From the NCBI RefSeq assembly GCF_002943715.1, contig NZ_MQUA01000004.1, positions 124,001 to 188,000 on the forward strand: a stretch of DNA of 64,000 nucleotides, in the 5' to 3' direction. The notes under the pieces are model-generated. The model made no database searches and had not been told where the DNA came from. It worked only from the letters and a program-made list of their open reading frames with translations. Shown here in pieces: positions 38,657-47,681 of the stretch. The position numbers and the translations under genes were made by a program. Within the stretch, counting starts at the first letter, position 1. Every line of letters starts with the position of its first letter. This stretch comes from Polaribacter filamentus (GTDB taxonomy: Bacteria; Bacteroidota; Bacteroidia; Flavobacteriales; Flavobacteriaceae).

Positions 38657-41185
38657 ATGAAATATTCAATAACTATTTTATTAGCAGCAACGCTCTTATC
38701 AGGGTGTGCAGAAAAGAAACAACATCGGGATACTGTATTATGGTATGACAAGCCGGCTACCGATTGGTACGAAGCTCTTCCCATTGGAAATGGTACTTTG
38801 GGAGCCATGGTTTACGGAGGCGTATCCAACGAAACTTTACAATTAAATGAGAATACCCTGTATTCGGGAGAACCCGGAGACAGGCACGTTGATCTTGATT
38901 TTACCAAAAGCTTGCCGAAGGTAAAAGAGTTGGTAAAAGAAGGTAAACTGGTAGAGGTAGAGCAAATAATTGGTTCCCAATGGATGGGAAGGGCGCAGGA
39001 TTGTTATCAGCCCTTTGGACACCTATACATTGATTTTGACCACGGTGAGAACATAGAAAATTACCGCAGGGATTTAAATTTGGAAACTGCAGTATGCAGA
39101 ACAGATTACCAAATTGGGAATGTGTCTTATCAGCGTGAAGTATTTGCAAGCCATCCAGATCAAGTCATAGTTCTGGGCGTTCAAGCAAGTAAAAACAAAA
39201 GCATTTCCTGTCGCATACGGCTTGAAGGTGCCCATCCAACTGCAGTTAGCACTGCACAAAACAACACCTTAATTATGAATGGACAAGCCCCGGCCTTGGC
39301 ACTACGTCGATCAATTTCGAAAATAAAAGGCTGGAATCAAGAATGGATGTACCCTGAACTTTTTGATGAAAAAGGAAATGTAATCCCCGGTCGCAGTAAC
39401 GTTATGTATGGCGATCAGCTTGATGGCAAAGGAACATTTTACGAAGGTCGCGTTGGTGTTGAATTACAAGGAGGTACACTTACCATTGAAGGTGATGAAT
39501 TAATCGTAAAAAATGCTGATAAGATAAAGGTTGTTTTATCCGGAGACACCAGTTTTAATGGTTTTGATAAAAGCCCGAGTAAGGAGGGTGTTGACCCATC
39601 GATAGTGGCTACAGCCAACCTGCAAAAAGCACTTGCTAAGGATTTCGATGACCTGAAAGAAGATCATGTGAGTGATTATCAGTCCTTGTTTAATAGGCTA
39701 AATTTTTCACTGGGTGATTTAACAGCGCAAAGCCTTTTACCGACCAACGAAAGAATAGTCGCATTTACCAATGGAAAGGATCCATCATTCAGTGCGCTGT
39801 TCATGCAATATGCCCGTTATTTAACGATTGCCGCATCCCGTGAAGGCGGACAACCCATCAATCTACAAGGAATTTGGAATAAAGATATCATTCCTCCTTG
39901 GGCCAGTGCCTATACCATGAATATCAACACTCAAATATATTATTGGATGACCGAGGCAGCTAACCTAAGTGAATGTTCAGAACCTAATCTTCGGTTCACA
40001 AAAGAGCTATCGGTGGATGGTACTCGTCATGCCCGGGAAGCATTTGGATTAGATGGTTGGACAGCACACCACAATACAGCCATTTGGCGTGGTGCCGAAC
40101 CTGTTGATTATTACAATTGTTCATTTTGGCCCTTTTCAGGAGCTTGGCTCTGTCAGCAAATAATGACACATTATAACTATAACCAAGATACAGCATTTTT
40201 AAAAGAAAACTGGCTCGTATTAAAAGGAGCTGCTGAATTTATGAGTGGATGGTTGGTACTATCCGAAAACGGGTATTACACCACTCCTGTAGGTTCATCG
40301 CCTGAAAACAGGTTTTATCCTGAAGGAAGCACAGGAAAGGGACCAGAAAAAGATACTGACGCTGTTTTAGCATCTTCTTTTGGTGGGGATGGAGCAAGTG
40401 CTTTTAGTGAAGGTCCGACGATGGATATTATGCTGATAAAAGAGTTGTTTACCAACTGTATTAAAATTGCTGCAATTTTAGAGATCGACACTGAATTTGT
40501 AAAAACGATAAAGGAACAAAGGGATAATCTTCAACCGTACCAAATAGGAAGCCAGGGGCAACTACTGGAATGGGACAAAGAGTATAAAGAAAAATACCCG
40601 GAACACCGACATATCTCACATTTGTATGGGCTAAGTCCCGGTAATGAAATTACAAAAGACAAAACCCCTGAATTATTTAATGCAGTAAAACGCTCATTAG
40701 AAATCAGGGGAGACGAAGGAACAGGTTGGGCAATGGCATGGAAATCAAGTTGCTGGGCAAGACTAAAGGATGGAAATCATGCCTATACTATTTTAAGTAA
40801 TTTATTTGCTCCCGGTAGTTATAAGGAACCAGGGCTCATTCCAAATATGCTGGCATCATGCCCACCATTTAATATAGATGGGAATTTTGGTGGTGGTGCA
40901 GCCATAATAGAGATGCTTTTACAAAGCCATGAAACAAAAAATATTGATGGTGAAGAAATTCCAATCATAGACTTACTTCCTGCTCTTCCCGATGTTTGGG
41001 ACAAAGGCGAAATAAATGGCTTACGGGCTGCAAATGGTTTTGAGGTTGATATTGAATGGAACGAAGGGACTTTAGTTCAGGCAAGGATACGATCATTGTT
41101 TGGATACAAAGTGGTACTGAGGTATAAAGGCAAGGATATCACCCTTGATTTGCAAAAGGGGGAAGAATTCATCTATAAAATTTAA
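38657..41185 (+). CDS. GH95 alpha-L-fucosidase/galactosidase, lipoprotein
   Basis: 842 residues, intact. Lipobox ATLLSGC at residues 11-17. WYDKPATDWYEALPIGNGTLG opens the enzyme, in two blocks WYDKPATDWYEA and LPIGNGTLGAMVYGG. Catalytic signatures are NINTQIYYWM (two Asn), GSSPENRF (Glu) and NIDGNFGGGAAI (Asp). It removes terminal L-fucose or L-galactose from periplasmic oligosaccharides. It differs clearly from the GH95 proteins at 1.1 and 44.7 kb, having insertions around FDEKGNVIPGRSNV, so it likely accepts a different linkage or sulfation state. Debris flanks it on both sides. Confidence 0.95.
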   Translation: MKYSITILLAATLLSGCAEKKQHRDTVLWYDKPATDWYEALPIGNGTLGAMVYGGVSNETLQLNENTLYSGEPGDRHVDLDFTKSLPKVKELVKEGKLVEVEQIIGSQWMGRAQDCYQPFGHLYIDFDHGENIENYRRDLNLETAVCRTDYQIGNVSYQREVFASHPDQVIVLGVQASKNKSISCRIRLEGAHPTAVSTAQNNTLIMNGQAPALALRRSISKIKGWNQEWMYPELFDEKGNVIPGRSNVMYGDQLDGKGTFYEGRVGVELQGGTLTIEGDELIVKNADKIKVVLSGDTSFNGFDKSPSKEGVDPSIVATANLQKALAKDFDDLKEDHVSDYQSLFNRLNFSLGDLTAQSLLPTNERIVAFTNGKDPSFSALFMQYARYLTIAASREGGQPINLQGIWNKDIIPPWASAYTMNINTQIYYWMTEAANLSECSEPNLRFTKELSVDGTRHAREAFGLDGWTAHHNTAIWRGAEPVDYYNCSFWPFSGAWLCQQIMTHYNYNQDTAFLKENWLVLKGAAEFMSGWLVLSENGYYTTPVGSSPENRFYPEGSTGKGPEKDTDAVLASSFGGDGASAFSEGPTMDIMLIKELFTNCIKIAAILEIDTEFVKTIKEQRDNLQPYQIGSQGQLLEWDKEYKEKYPEHRHISHLYGLSPGNEITKDKTPELFNAVKRSLEIRGDEGTGWAMAWKSSCWARLKDGNHAYTILSNLFAPGSYKEPGLIPNMLASCPPFNIDGNFGGGAAIIEMLLQSHETKNIDGEEIPIIDLLPALPDVWDKGEINGLRAANGFEVDIEWNEGTLVQARIRSLFGYKVVLRYKGKDITLDLQKGEEFIYKI

Positions 41186-41267
41186 GCCTTTTAAAAGAAA
41201 GTTTAACAATGCCTGATGTCGAAATGGGCAAAATGGTAACCTTTTTTAAGTTCGAATTAGAATAAAA

Positions 41268-41480
41268 TTACCAGAAGATTACAAAGCCGATGGAGAGAAT
41301 ATAAGTTCTATATTTGAGAACATCCCCCTTAAAAGGTTAAAACCTTTATTTTGGGAATGGGGATTTCCTAAGGTAAACGACAATCCGAATCAGGCAAATT
41401 GATGGTCAACGGCTGCGGTTCGATTGGAAGATTGGAAATTATTACATAATGAATCTATTCAACGCACCGAATTATACAAC
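41268..41480 (+). pseudogene. Sulfatase C-terminal remnant with internal stop
   Basis: Reads LPEDYKADGENISSIFEN, then LKPLFWEWGFPK, a stop (TGA), then STAAVRLEDWKLLHNES and RTELYN. These are the last blocks of an S1 sulfatase (KPLFWE, AVR-GDWKL, ELYN). The catalytic domain is missing. At LYN the frame passes into an IS3 transposase tail without interruption, forming a chimera. Confidence 0.65.
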
Positions 41481-41546
41481 GAAATAAGATTACATTTATC
41501 TTTAGACTATAAAACACCAAATATGGTATATAAATTATCAGCTTAA
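41475..41546 (+). mobile_element. IS3-family transposase C-terminal remnant
   Basis: YNEIRLHLSLDYKTPNMVY ends an IS3 (IS150-type) OrfB; this block is the usual YN-x-R-x-H-x-SL-x-x-x-TPN motif. Only the last 20 or so codons remain, joined in frame to a sulfatase remnant. The rest of the element is gone. Confidence 0.6.
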
Positions 41547-41669
41547 TTCAATTTTTATCTGTAGCCATATTTCAGGACAAGACATACTCAAAAAGAGATA
41601 AGCATCATACTATTTGATATTAAGAGAAGTGAAAATATAATAAACTGATTAAATTTAAGGAAAGAAATT

Positions 41670-43136
41670 ATGAGAATACGAAAGACACTATTATTGTCAA
41701 TTACTTTGGTGTTGATAACATTTAGTACTCGTGCTGAAAATATTGAACCGAATCAAGTATTGCTATACAAAGTGATAAATGGAGATAGTCTAAGTTTACA
41801 TATATTTAAACCTCCTACATCCATAGAACCAACTGCTGCTATCGTATTCTTCTTTGGCGGAGGTTGGACAGGCGGTCATCCTCGACAATTTTATCAGCAA
41901 AGTAAATATTTGGCTTCAAGGGGGATATTAGCCATAAGCGCAGAGTATCGGATAAAGGGCAAGCACGGTACCACTCCATTTGATTGTGTAGAAGATGGCA
42001 AATCTGCTATTCGCTGGGTGCGTCAACATGCTAAAGAGTTAAATATCGACCCGAATAAAATTGTAGCAAGTGGTGCTTCCGCCGGGGGACATGTTGCCAT
42101 ATGTACCGCAATCATTGATGGATATGAAAATCCTGACGAAAACCTGACGATTAGTTCTATGCCTAATGCTGTCATTGGATATAATCCAGTCTTCGACACA
42201 ACAGATAAGGGATATGGTAGTGAGAAAGTAAAAGGGCGTGAAAAAGAAATATCTCCTTGTCATCAGATAAAGACAAACCTACCACCTATGATTAATTTTC
42301 ATGGAAATAAAGACACAACGGTACCAATTGAAAATGCAAAGCGTTTTACACAGCTCATGAAAGAAGTGGGTAATAAGTGTGAACTAATAACCATAGAAAA
42401 TGTTGGTCACGGTTTTTTCAATGGCGACTACTTTAGGAAAGGTATAGGAGATAAATATTTTAATTTAACCATGTATGATACCGATGTTTTTTTAACAAAT
42501 TTGGGTTACTTACGAGGAAACCCTACTATTAGTCGAAACTTAAAACTTTTAGCTTGTTCTGGCGATAGCAATACGCAAAATAAATATCCTCAATTCTTGC
42601 AACAAGAATTAGGCAATGCCTATCAGGTAAAGAATTTTGGTAAAGGTGCAGCAACCATTATTGACGGTAGTTATTTCCCCTATCACAAGACACCTCAATA
42701 CAAAGATGCACTTAAATTTTCTCCTGATATTGTATTAATAATGTTTGGGACTAATGATGCTAATCCTAAATGGTGTAAAGATAAAACCAGAAAAACCGAT
42801 TTTATGGGGACGCCCAAAGAAGAATTCAAAAGAGGATACATTCAACTTATTAATGACTTTAAAAACAAGAATCCGCAAGTGGAGATTTATGTAATAACAC
42901 CTTTACCCGTTTGGGCAAAAAAGAAACCTAAGAACAAAAATCTTCTGGGACGTAAAGAACAACTTAATGAATGGGTAATCCCAACTATCAAGGAGATTGC
43001 TAAAGAACAGAACCTTCATCTTATAAATATCCATAAAATGATGAAAAAGAAGTACCAATACACAACTGATGGAGTCCATATTAATAACGAAGGATACAAA
43101 ATTTTAGCGCAGAAGATTGCCAAGAAAATAAAATGA
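41670..43136 (+). CDS. Two-domain esterase: alpha/beta-hydrolase fused to SGNH/GDSL hydrolase
   Basis: 488 residues with signal peptide ending TRAEN. Domain 1 (about residues 25-275) is an acetyl-xylan-esterase-like alpha/beta hydrolase with FFFGGGWTGG oxyanion loop, Ser137 in GASAGGH, and VGHGFFNGD His. Domain 2 (about 285-488) is SGNH type: Ser300 in CSGDSNTQ, MFGTNDAN, and Asp/His in TTDGVHINNEGY. Both catalytic sets look complete. The fusion could remove two acyl decorations, or acyl groups at two positions, from one chain. No close neighbour shares its operon; flanking DNA is debris. Confidence 0.88.
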   Translation: MRIRKTLLLSITLVLITFSTRAENIEPNQVLLYKVINGDSLSLHIFKPPTSIEPTAAIVFFFGGGWTGGHPRQFYQQSKYLASRGILAISAEYRIKGKHGTTPFDCVEDGKSAIRWVRQHAKELNIDPNKIVASGASAGGHVAICTAIIDGYENPDENLTISSMPNAVIGYNPVFDTTDKGYGSEKVKGREKEISPCHQIKTNLPPMINFHGNKDTTVPIENAKRFTQLMKEVGNKCELITIENVGHGFFNGDYFRKGIGDKYFNLTMYDTDVFLTNLGYLRGNPTISRNLKLLACSGDSNTQNKYPQFLQQELGNAYQVKNFGKGAATIIDGSYFPYHKTPQYKDALKFSPDIVLIMFGTNDANPKWCKDKTRKTDFMGTPKEEFKRGYIQLINDFKNKNPQVEIYVITPLPVWAKKKPKNKNLLGRKEQLNEWVIPTIKEIAKEQNLHLINIHKMMKKKYQYTTDGVHINNEGYKILAQKIAKKIK

Positions 43137-43214
43137 TCTTATTTTCAATGATTTTAATTAAAAGAATCCTTTTAGTTAGGTGCAATTCTAATTAGTAATT
43201 GGTTTGAGTAAAGT

Positions 43215-43625
43215 ACAAAAGCTAATCGAGTATACGGCTGTCTGCCAAAAGATAGACAGTGCGCCTCTCACATCACTGTACCTAAGGGGCTCGTATACGG
43301 CGGTTCACCAAATTGAAGTTTGCTGCTTATTTATGTAATCTGTCGTTGGCTCATAGCCTTTTCTTTTAAGTATAGAAAGGGCAATTGTAGTTTTAAGTAT
43401 AGGGCTTTGGGCTACTGCCCACCATCCCATTCTTGTTCTACTCCAAGCATAAGCTTGTCCTTGCTCTATGCCTGCTTGAATGAGGTTTTTACGTTTTCTT
43501 TCTAGCTTTTTCCAATCGTGCCAAAAGCAATATCGTAACCTATTTCGCAACCATTCATCCAACTTTTTAAGTTTAGCATAAATGTTTGTTAATCGGTAAT
43601 TATTCATCCAGCCCCTGCAGTGGAT
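43215..43625 (-). mobile_element. Group II intron 3' remnant (domains V and VI plus maturase tail)
   Basis: Reading the minus strand, after the maturase stop at 43305 comes a sequence with CCGCCGTATACG and GTGATGTGAGAGG, resembling domain V of intron families common in Bacteroidota, then a domain VI-like stem (CTGTCT 43238-43243 with AGACAG 43254-43259) and a terminal CTCGATT. The intron's 5' half is missing: the coding part is cut near 43625 by an IS21-type end. Confidence 0.65.
43305..43620 (-). pseudogene. Group II intron reverse transcriptase/maturase, C-terminal fragment
   Basis: About 105 residues: CRGWMNNYRLTNIYAKLKKL, LDEWLRNRLRYCFWHDWKK, AYAWSRTRMGWWAVAQSPIL and LSILKRKGYEP. This is the maturase X domain and following tail (W-R-R-LR-W--WK pattern). 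The reverse transcriptase domains are gone. The true fragment starts where the IS21-like end stops; the ATG at 43646 belongs to foreign sequence. Confidence 0.8.
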
Positions 43626-43627
43626 AG

Positions 43628-43855
43628 GGCGGTCAAAGTGAGCCACCTCGGGCGGATTAAACTGAGCAGTGTAAAGGAGGTACTAAAAGTTGATTCATTT
43701 GTGGTATAAGTTTAATGATTTTTTCTTAATTTTTTCCCATAGATTCTCCTTTTATATCTATTCTATGAGCAGAGTGAACTAACCTATCTAAAATGGCATC
43801 TGCAATAGTTTGTTCTCCTATAATTTAATACCAAGCTTCCACAGGTAACTAAGAG
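43628..43855 (-). mobile_element. IS21-family remnant: terminal repeats and IstB C-terminus
   Basis: Two related end repeats, GGCGGTCAAAGTGAGC (43628-43643) and GGCGGATTAAACTGAGC (43651-43667), are typical of IS21 termini. Upstream on the minus strand a frame ends at 43726 with [15 protein letters not shown] then [15 protein letters not shown], the C-terminus of the IstB helper ATPase. Just before it LPVEAWY is followed by a TAA where Gln is expected. IstA and most of IstB are lost. Confidence 0.75.
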
Positions 43856-43860
43856 GCTAT

Positions 43861-44250
43861 AATGGCGTGCACTATATAACCATAGGAACCACTTTTGATC
43901 AAGACTTTGTTTGGGAAACATACAACGACTTATTAAAAAGAGCCATAATCGTTGTCGAAGATAATATGCGAAATGAACAATTTGATATTGCTTTATTTTG
44001 TTCAGAATTAGGGGTAAGTAGAGCAAAGTTGTTTCTTAAGATTAAAGAATGGTCTAACTGTACCCATAACGAGTTTATCTTATATTTTAGAATGAAAAGA
44101 ACATCAGAACTATTAATGCAAAGGACAATTAATAGTTCGCAAATAAGTCAGGAAGTTGGTTTTAAGAACCCTAAATATTTTAGTAAATACTTTAAAAAGA
44201 AATTTGGGCTGACACCTTTAGAATATTCTAATAAATTTATTTTTAGTTAA
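43861..44250 (+). pseudogene. Chimera: GH95 fragment joined to HTCS AraC-domain fragment
   Basis: The first 80 bp (43861-43940) match 46348-46427 of the downstream GH95 gene with four differences and read NGVHY, then TIGTTFDQDFVWETYNDLL. The frame then continues without a stop into VVEDNMRNEQFDIALFCSEL, GVSRAKLFLKIKEW and FKNPKYFSKYFKKKFG, the AraC-type end of an HTCS regulator. The joint falls in TTAAAAAG, where both parent sequences plausibly agree. The ORF is open (127 residues from 43867), but the product would have only a DNA-binding domain with a meaningless leader. A lone DNA-binding domain could still be expressed. Confidence 0.75.
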
Positions 44251-44283
44251 ATAGTACTTTAGGAAATTAAATATAGATAAAAG

Positions 44284-44311
44284 AAGCTTACTAATTTGTA
44301 AGCTTTTTATT
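44284..44311 (+). terminator. Rho-independent terminator after HTCS fragment
   Basis: AAGCTTAC (44284-44291), 6-nt loop, GTAAGCTT (44298-44305), then a T-rich tail. It would end transcription of the chimeric HTCS fragment and insulate the GH95 leader. Confidence 0.75.
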
Positions 44312-44376
44312 ATTATATACAGACTATAAAATAATAATAAAAAAGGGTTATAACTTAACCAGTACTTGTTTAGTTG

Positions 44377-44650
44377 TCGAAAATCCGTTATTAGGGGTTC
44401 AAAAGTACATCTTTAGGATTTTTAGTTTCAAAAAAACTAAAAATGTTTGACTCCTGTAATAGCTAATAAAAAGATCAACGAAACTAAAACTGATAGAGCA
44501 TCAGTAGTTTTAGTCTAACTCCTGCTATATGTTAATAGAACTAACAATATGCCAAATGTTTGAATTATACACAAATATGAAGGTTTTAAGTATAACAAAT
44601 AACAGTAACTTACCGTTACTTTACAGTAAATAAAAATCCTCTAAAAAAAA
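44377..44650 (+). promoter_or_regulatory. Repeated ~274-bp leader, copy A (before GH95)
   Basis: Nearly identical to 50756-51028 in front of the PL6 gene, and its right half recurs at 62867 before a GH95 duplicate. It holds a perfect 11-bp hairpin (44418-44444), a second hairpin ACTAAAACTGAT with a 3-nt bulge (44483-44514), two copies of ACTCCTG (44450 and 44518), and ACAGTAA twice at 44602 and 44623, 21 bp apart, around AGTAAC-ttacc-GTTACT. Two direct repeats two helical turns apart suit an AraC-type regulator such as an HTCS. I read it as a shared promoter region. Confidence 0.7.
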
Positions 44651-44736
44651 TGTAATTGATATACATTTCTCAAAGAGAAAAGAACTGTTAATAAGCAGTA
44701 AATTTCAAAAAAAAAATAGTCACAAAAACAAAAAAA

Positions 44737-47172
44737 ATGTTCAAAATAATTAGAATTATAGTATTAATTTCTTTTTTAAGTTTTTCTAAAGGTGTTATTT
44801 CTCAAAATAATACTTCACAATTAAATGCTACACATCGTACGTATGAAATTTGGGATGATCAACCCGCCCCAAATCGAGGTAAAGACTATTCTCGAATTCA
44901 AGCGAGAGGCTATCCTACAGATTCGGATTGGGAAGCACATTCTTACCCCATTGGTAACGGATACATGGGTGCTAATATTTTTGGCAGAACGGATATGGAA
45001 CGCATTCAAATAACGGATAAAACATTAACCAACGGTGCGCCTTATGGACATGGGGGGCTGACCAATTTTGGAGAGGTTTTTCTGGAATTCGACCATTATG
45101 AGGTGAAAAATTACAAGCGCTCGCTTAATCTTAATGAAGCAATTTTAAATGTGAGTTATGAATATGAAGGTGTAAAATATACAAGGGAATATCTTGCGAA
45201 TTATCCGCAGAACGTTATAGCGATAAAGCTTAAAGCAAGCAAAAAAGCAAAGCTATCTTTAACGGTAAGTGCTGTTGTTCCTTATTTAAGAAGTGCAGAT
45301 GCATATAACCATTCAGGAGAAACTATAGAAAATATTGCAAAGTATGCCAATACAACAGCTCAAGATAATTTAATCACATTCGCTGGCAACGTTCCATCTT
45401 TCAGTCTTAATTTTGAAGGACAGGTTAAAATAATTAACGAGGGTGGAAAGCTTATAGCAAATAACGAGAATGGATCTAACGAGATTAGAATTATTGATGC
45501 CAATTCAGCAACTATATTGATTTCAACAGGAACCAATTACGAATTAAATGAGGATATTTTCCTACAAGATAGTACAGAATTAAAGTTAAATTCGAAAATA
45601 TTTCCTCATAAAAAAGTAACAGAAATAATTGAGAATGCTAGTCTTCTGGGGTATAAAAAATTAAAAGAATCGCATCTCAAAGATTACCAAAATCTATTCT
45701 CTAGGGTTAATTTAGAAGTATCCCCTTCTGTTCCTAATATTCCTACTAAAACACTGGTGGAAAATTACAAGCAAGATGCCTCTGATATTTATTTGGAAGA
45801 ATTAATGTTCCACTTTGGAAGATACTTGTTGATTGCTAGCTCTAGAAAAGGAACACTGCCAAGCACTTTACAAGGTGTTTGGAGTCAGTACCATGTCACC
45901 CCATGGTCTGGTGGTTATTGGCACAATATTAATGTGCAAATGAATTATTGGGGTGCATTTAACACGAATCTGGCAGAAACTTTTACTGGATATCAAGAAT
46001 ACTTTAACGCGTTCACACCAAAGACATATCAACATGCAAATACCTATATAAAGAAGTGGCATCCCAGTGCTTTTGTTGACAGTGAAAAAGGAAATGGTTG
46101 GGCTATCGGAACAGGCTCAAACGCTTATCATGTTAACGGATCAAGTGGTCATTCTGGTCCTGGCACGGGAGGTTTTACAACAAAACTTTTCTGGGATCGA
46201 TTCGAATTTACCCAAGATACCACCTACCTTCGAGAACAAGTGTATCCTGCTTTGTTAGGTATGAGTACCTTTTTATCGAAAACATTATTAGCTACTGAAG
46301 ATGGTAAATTATTAGTAGATCGTTCTGCATCTCCAGAGCAAAGACACAACGGCGTGCACTATATGACCATAGGAACTACTTTTGATCAAGGCTTTGTTTG
46401 GGAAACATACAACGACTTATTAAAAAGTGCTAAAATCTTAGGAACCAACGACCCTTTTTTGGAAATAGTTAGAAATCAAATAGATAAATTAGACCCTATT
46501 ATTATTGGAGAATCAGGACAGATAAAAGAATATAGAGAAGAAAAGAAATATGGAGATATTGGAGATCCAAAACACCGACATATTTCGCATTTATGCGGCC
46601 TCTACCCAGGAACCCTAATTGACTCTAAAAAGCCAGAATGGATGGAAGCCGCTAGTACAGTATTAGATTTTAGAGGTAACAAAACTACAGGTTGGGCAAT
46701 GGCGCATAGAATGAACCTTCGTGCAAGAACCAAGGAAGCAGAAAAAGCGTATGAAGTATATTCTGAATTTTTAAGAGAGCGTACACTTCCTAATTTATGG
46801 ACTGTTCATCCGCCATTTCAAATAGATGGAAACTTAGGCACAATGGCAGGTGTGGCTGAAATGTTGATCCAAAGTCATGAAGGTTTTATTGAGCTACTGC
46901 CAGCACTTCCCAAAGCTTGGCAAACAGGTTCATTTGATAGATTAGTAGCAAGAGGTAATTTTGAGGTATCATTACGCTGGAAAAATAGTAAGATATCCTC
47001 CGTTAAAATCCTCTCAAAAAGTGGTGGAAAATGCAGTATCAAATTGCCTAACACTAAAGGTGTTCAATTAAAAGATCGTATGGGTAAACAAATAGTCTAT
47101 AAAATTACCGACGAAGATATTATTGAATTTAATACTAAAAAATCAGGGAAATATTTTATTACAATTAAATAG
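44737..47172 (+). CDS. GH95 alpha-L-fucosidase/galactosidase, secreted
   Basis: 811 residues, intact, signal peptide ending VISQ. Opening motif HSYPIGNGYMGANIFG; catalytic blocks NINVQMNYWG (two Asn), SASPEQRHNG (Glu) and FQIDGNLGTMAGVAEML (Asp). Third GH95 type in the window and distinct from the one at 38.7 kb. The leader starts at the repeated regulatory region 44377-44650. At least its first 299 codons, with leader, are duplicated exactly at 63104-64000. A 29-bp repeat lies 28 bp after its stop. Confidence 0.95.
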   Translation: MFKIIRIIVLISFLSFSKGVISQNNTSQLNATHRTYEIWDDQPAPNRGKDYSRIQARGYPTDSDWEAHSYPIGNGYMGANIFGRTDMERIQITDKTLTNGAPYGHGGLTNFGEVFLEFDHYEVKNYKRSLNLNEAILNVSYEYEGVKYTREYLANYPQNVIAIKLKASKKAKLSLTVSAVVPYLRSADAYNHSGETIENIAKYANTTAQDNLITFAGNVPSFSLNFEGQVKIINEGGKLIANNENGSNEIRIIDANSATILISTGTNYELNEDIFLQDSTELKLNSKIFPHKKVTEIIENASLLGYKKLKESHLKDYQNLFSRVNLEVSPSVPNIPTKTLVENYKQDASDIYLEELMFHFGRYLLIASSRKGTLPSTLQGVWSQYHVTPWSGGYWHNINVQMNYWGAFNTNLAETFTGYQEYFNAFTPKTYQHANTYIKKWHPSAFVDSEKGNGWAIGTGSNAYHVNGSSGHSGPGTGGFTTKLFWDRFEFTQDTTYLREQVYPALLGMSTFLSKTLLATEDGKLLVDRSASPEQRHNGVHYMTIGTTFDQGFVWETYNDLLKSAKILGTNDPFLEIVRNQIDKLDPIIIGESGQIKEYREEKKYGDIGDPKHRHISHLCGLYPGTLIDSKKPEWMEAASTVLDFRGNKTTGWAMAHRMNLRARTKEAEKAYEVYSEFLRERTLPNLWTVHPPFQIDGNLGTMAGVAEMLIQSHEGFIELLPALPKAWQTGSFDRLVARGNFEVSLRWKNSKISSVKILSKSGGKCSIKLPNTKGVQLKDRMGKQIVYKITDEDIIEFNTKKSGKYFITIK

Positions 47173-47200
47173 TCGGTAAATTATCTGTTTGAAAATAACT

Positions 47201-47229
47201 CAGAATATAAATAACCAAAAACTTTAGAA
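47201..47229 (+). repeat. 29-bp direct repeat, copy 2
   Basis: Identical to 19039-19067. It is followed by an ATG at 47231, while copy 1 is followed by a truncated binding-protein gene. Confidence 0.7.
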
Positions 47230-47230
47230 T

Positions 47231-47374
47231 ATGAACTCAATTAGAAACGAACCTTTAAATAAAAATTATGACATAAAATCTACAGCACTTCAAAAAAATA
47301 AACCCAAAAAAAAGGGAAGCTTTTTTGGCTTTGTAAAACAATCAATTAAATGTAGTTATAACATAACTAATTAA
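47231..47374 (+). CDS. Small basic hypothetical protein, weak
   Basis: A 47-codon frame right after the 29-bp repeat gives a Lys/Asn-rich peptide containing KPKKKGSFFGFVKQSIK. No family recognised. It may be the start of a lost gene. The following stretch 47375-47681 shows no coding signal; it holds only AT-rich sequence. Confidence 0.25.
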   Translation: MNSIRNEPLNKNYDIKSTALQKNKPKKKGSFFGFVKQSIKCSYNITN

Positions 47375-47681
47375 CTGCAAAAAGATAAATAAAGTTGTCA
47401 TATTTATTAGAAATCATAGTGGTACAAGGGAATATATTAGATATAAATAATACCATTTCGGTTGGTTTTCCAGACAGTTAAGTCTCCTTAAAATAAAACC
47501 AAGAATACAAGTAGGAGCAATTTGTTTTACTTTAGATTATTTTCCAACCATAACAAAAAACAAATTTGATTCATAAATATCCAAAAAAAGCAAATACGCT
47601 TCATATAAAATTAAAAAACATGCTAATAGGAACCAATGCGTCTATGCCAGAACCAAATCTTGACTATAAAAACACAACAAA

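Noticed and set aside
43305-43646. 113-residue minus-strand protein with ATG at 43646 as a complete gene
   Set aside because: The first eight residues come from the IS21 end; only the part after CRGW is maturase, so it is a fragment.
43784-44026. 80-residue minus-strand frame
   Set aside because: Antisense to the HTCS fragment and out of frame with the IstB remnant.
44377-44650. Repeated leader as a miniature inverted-repeat transposon
   Set aside because: I find no terminal inverted repeats or flanking target duplications; ends of the copies are set by other remnants.
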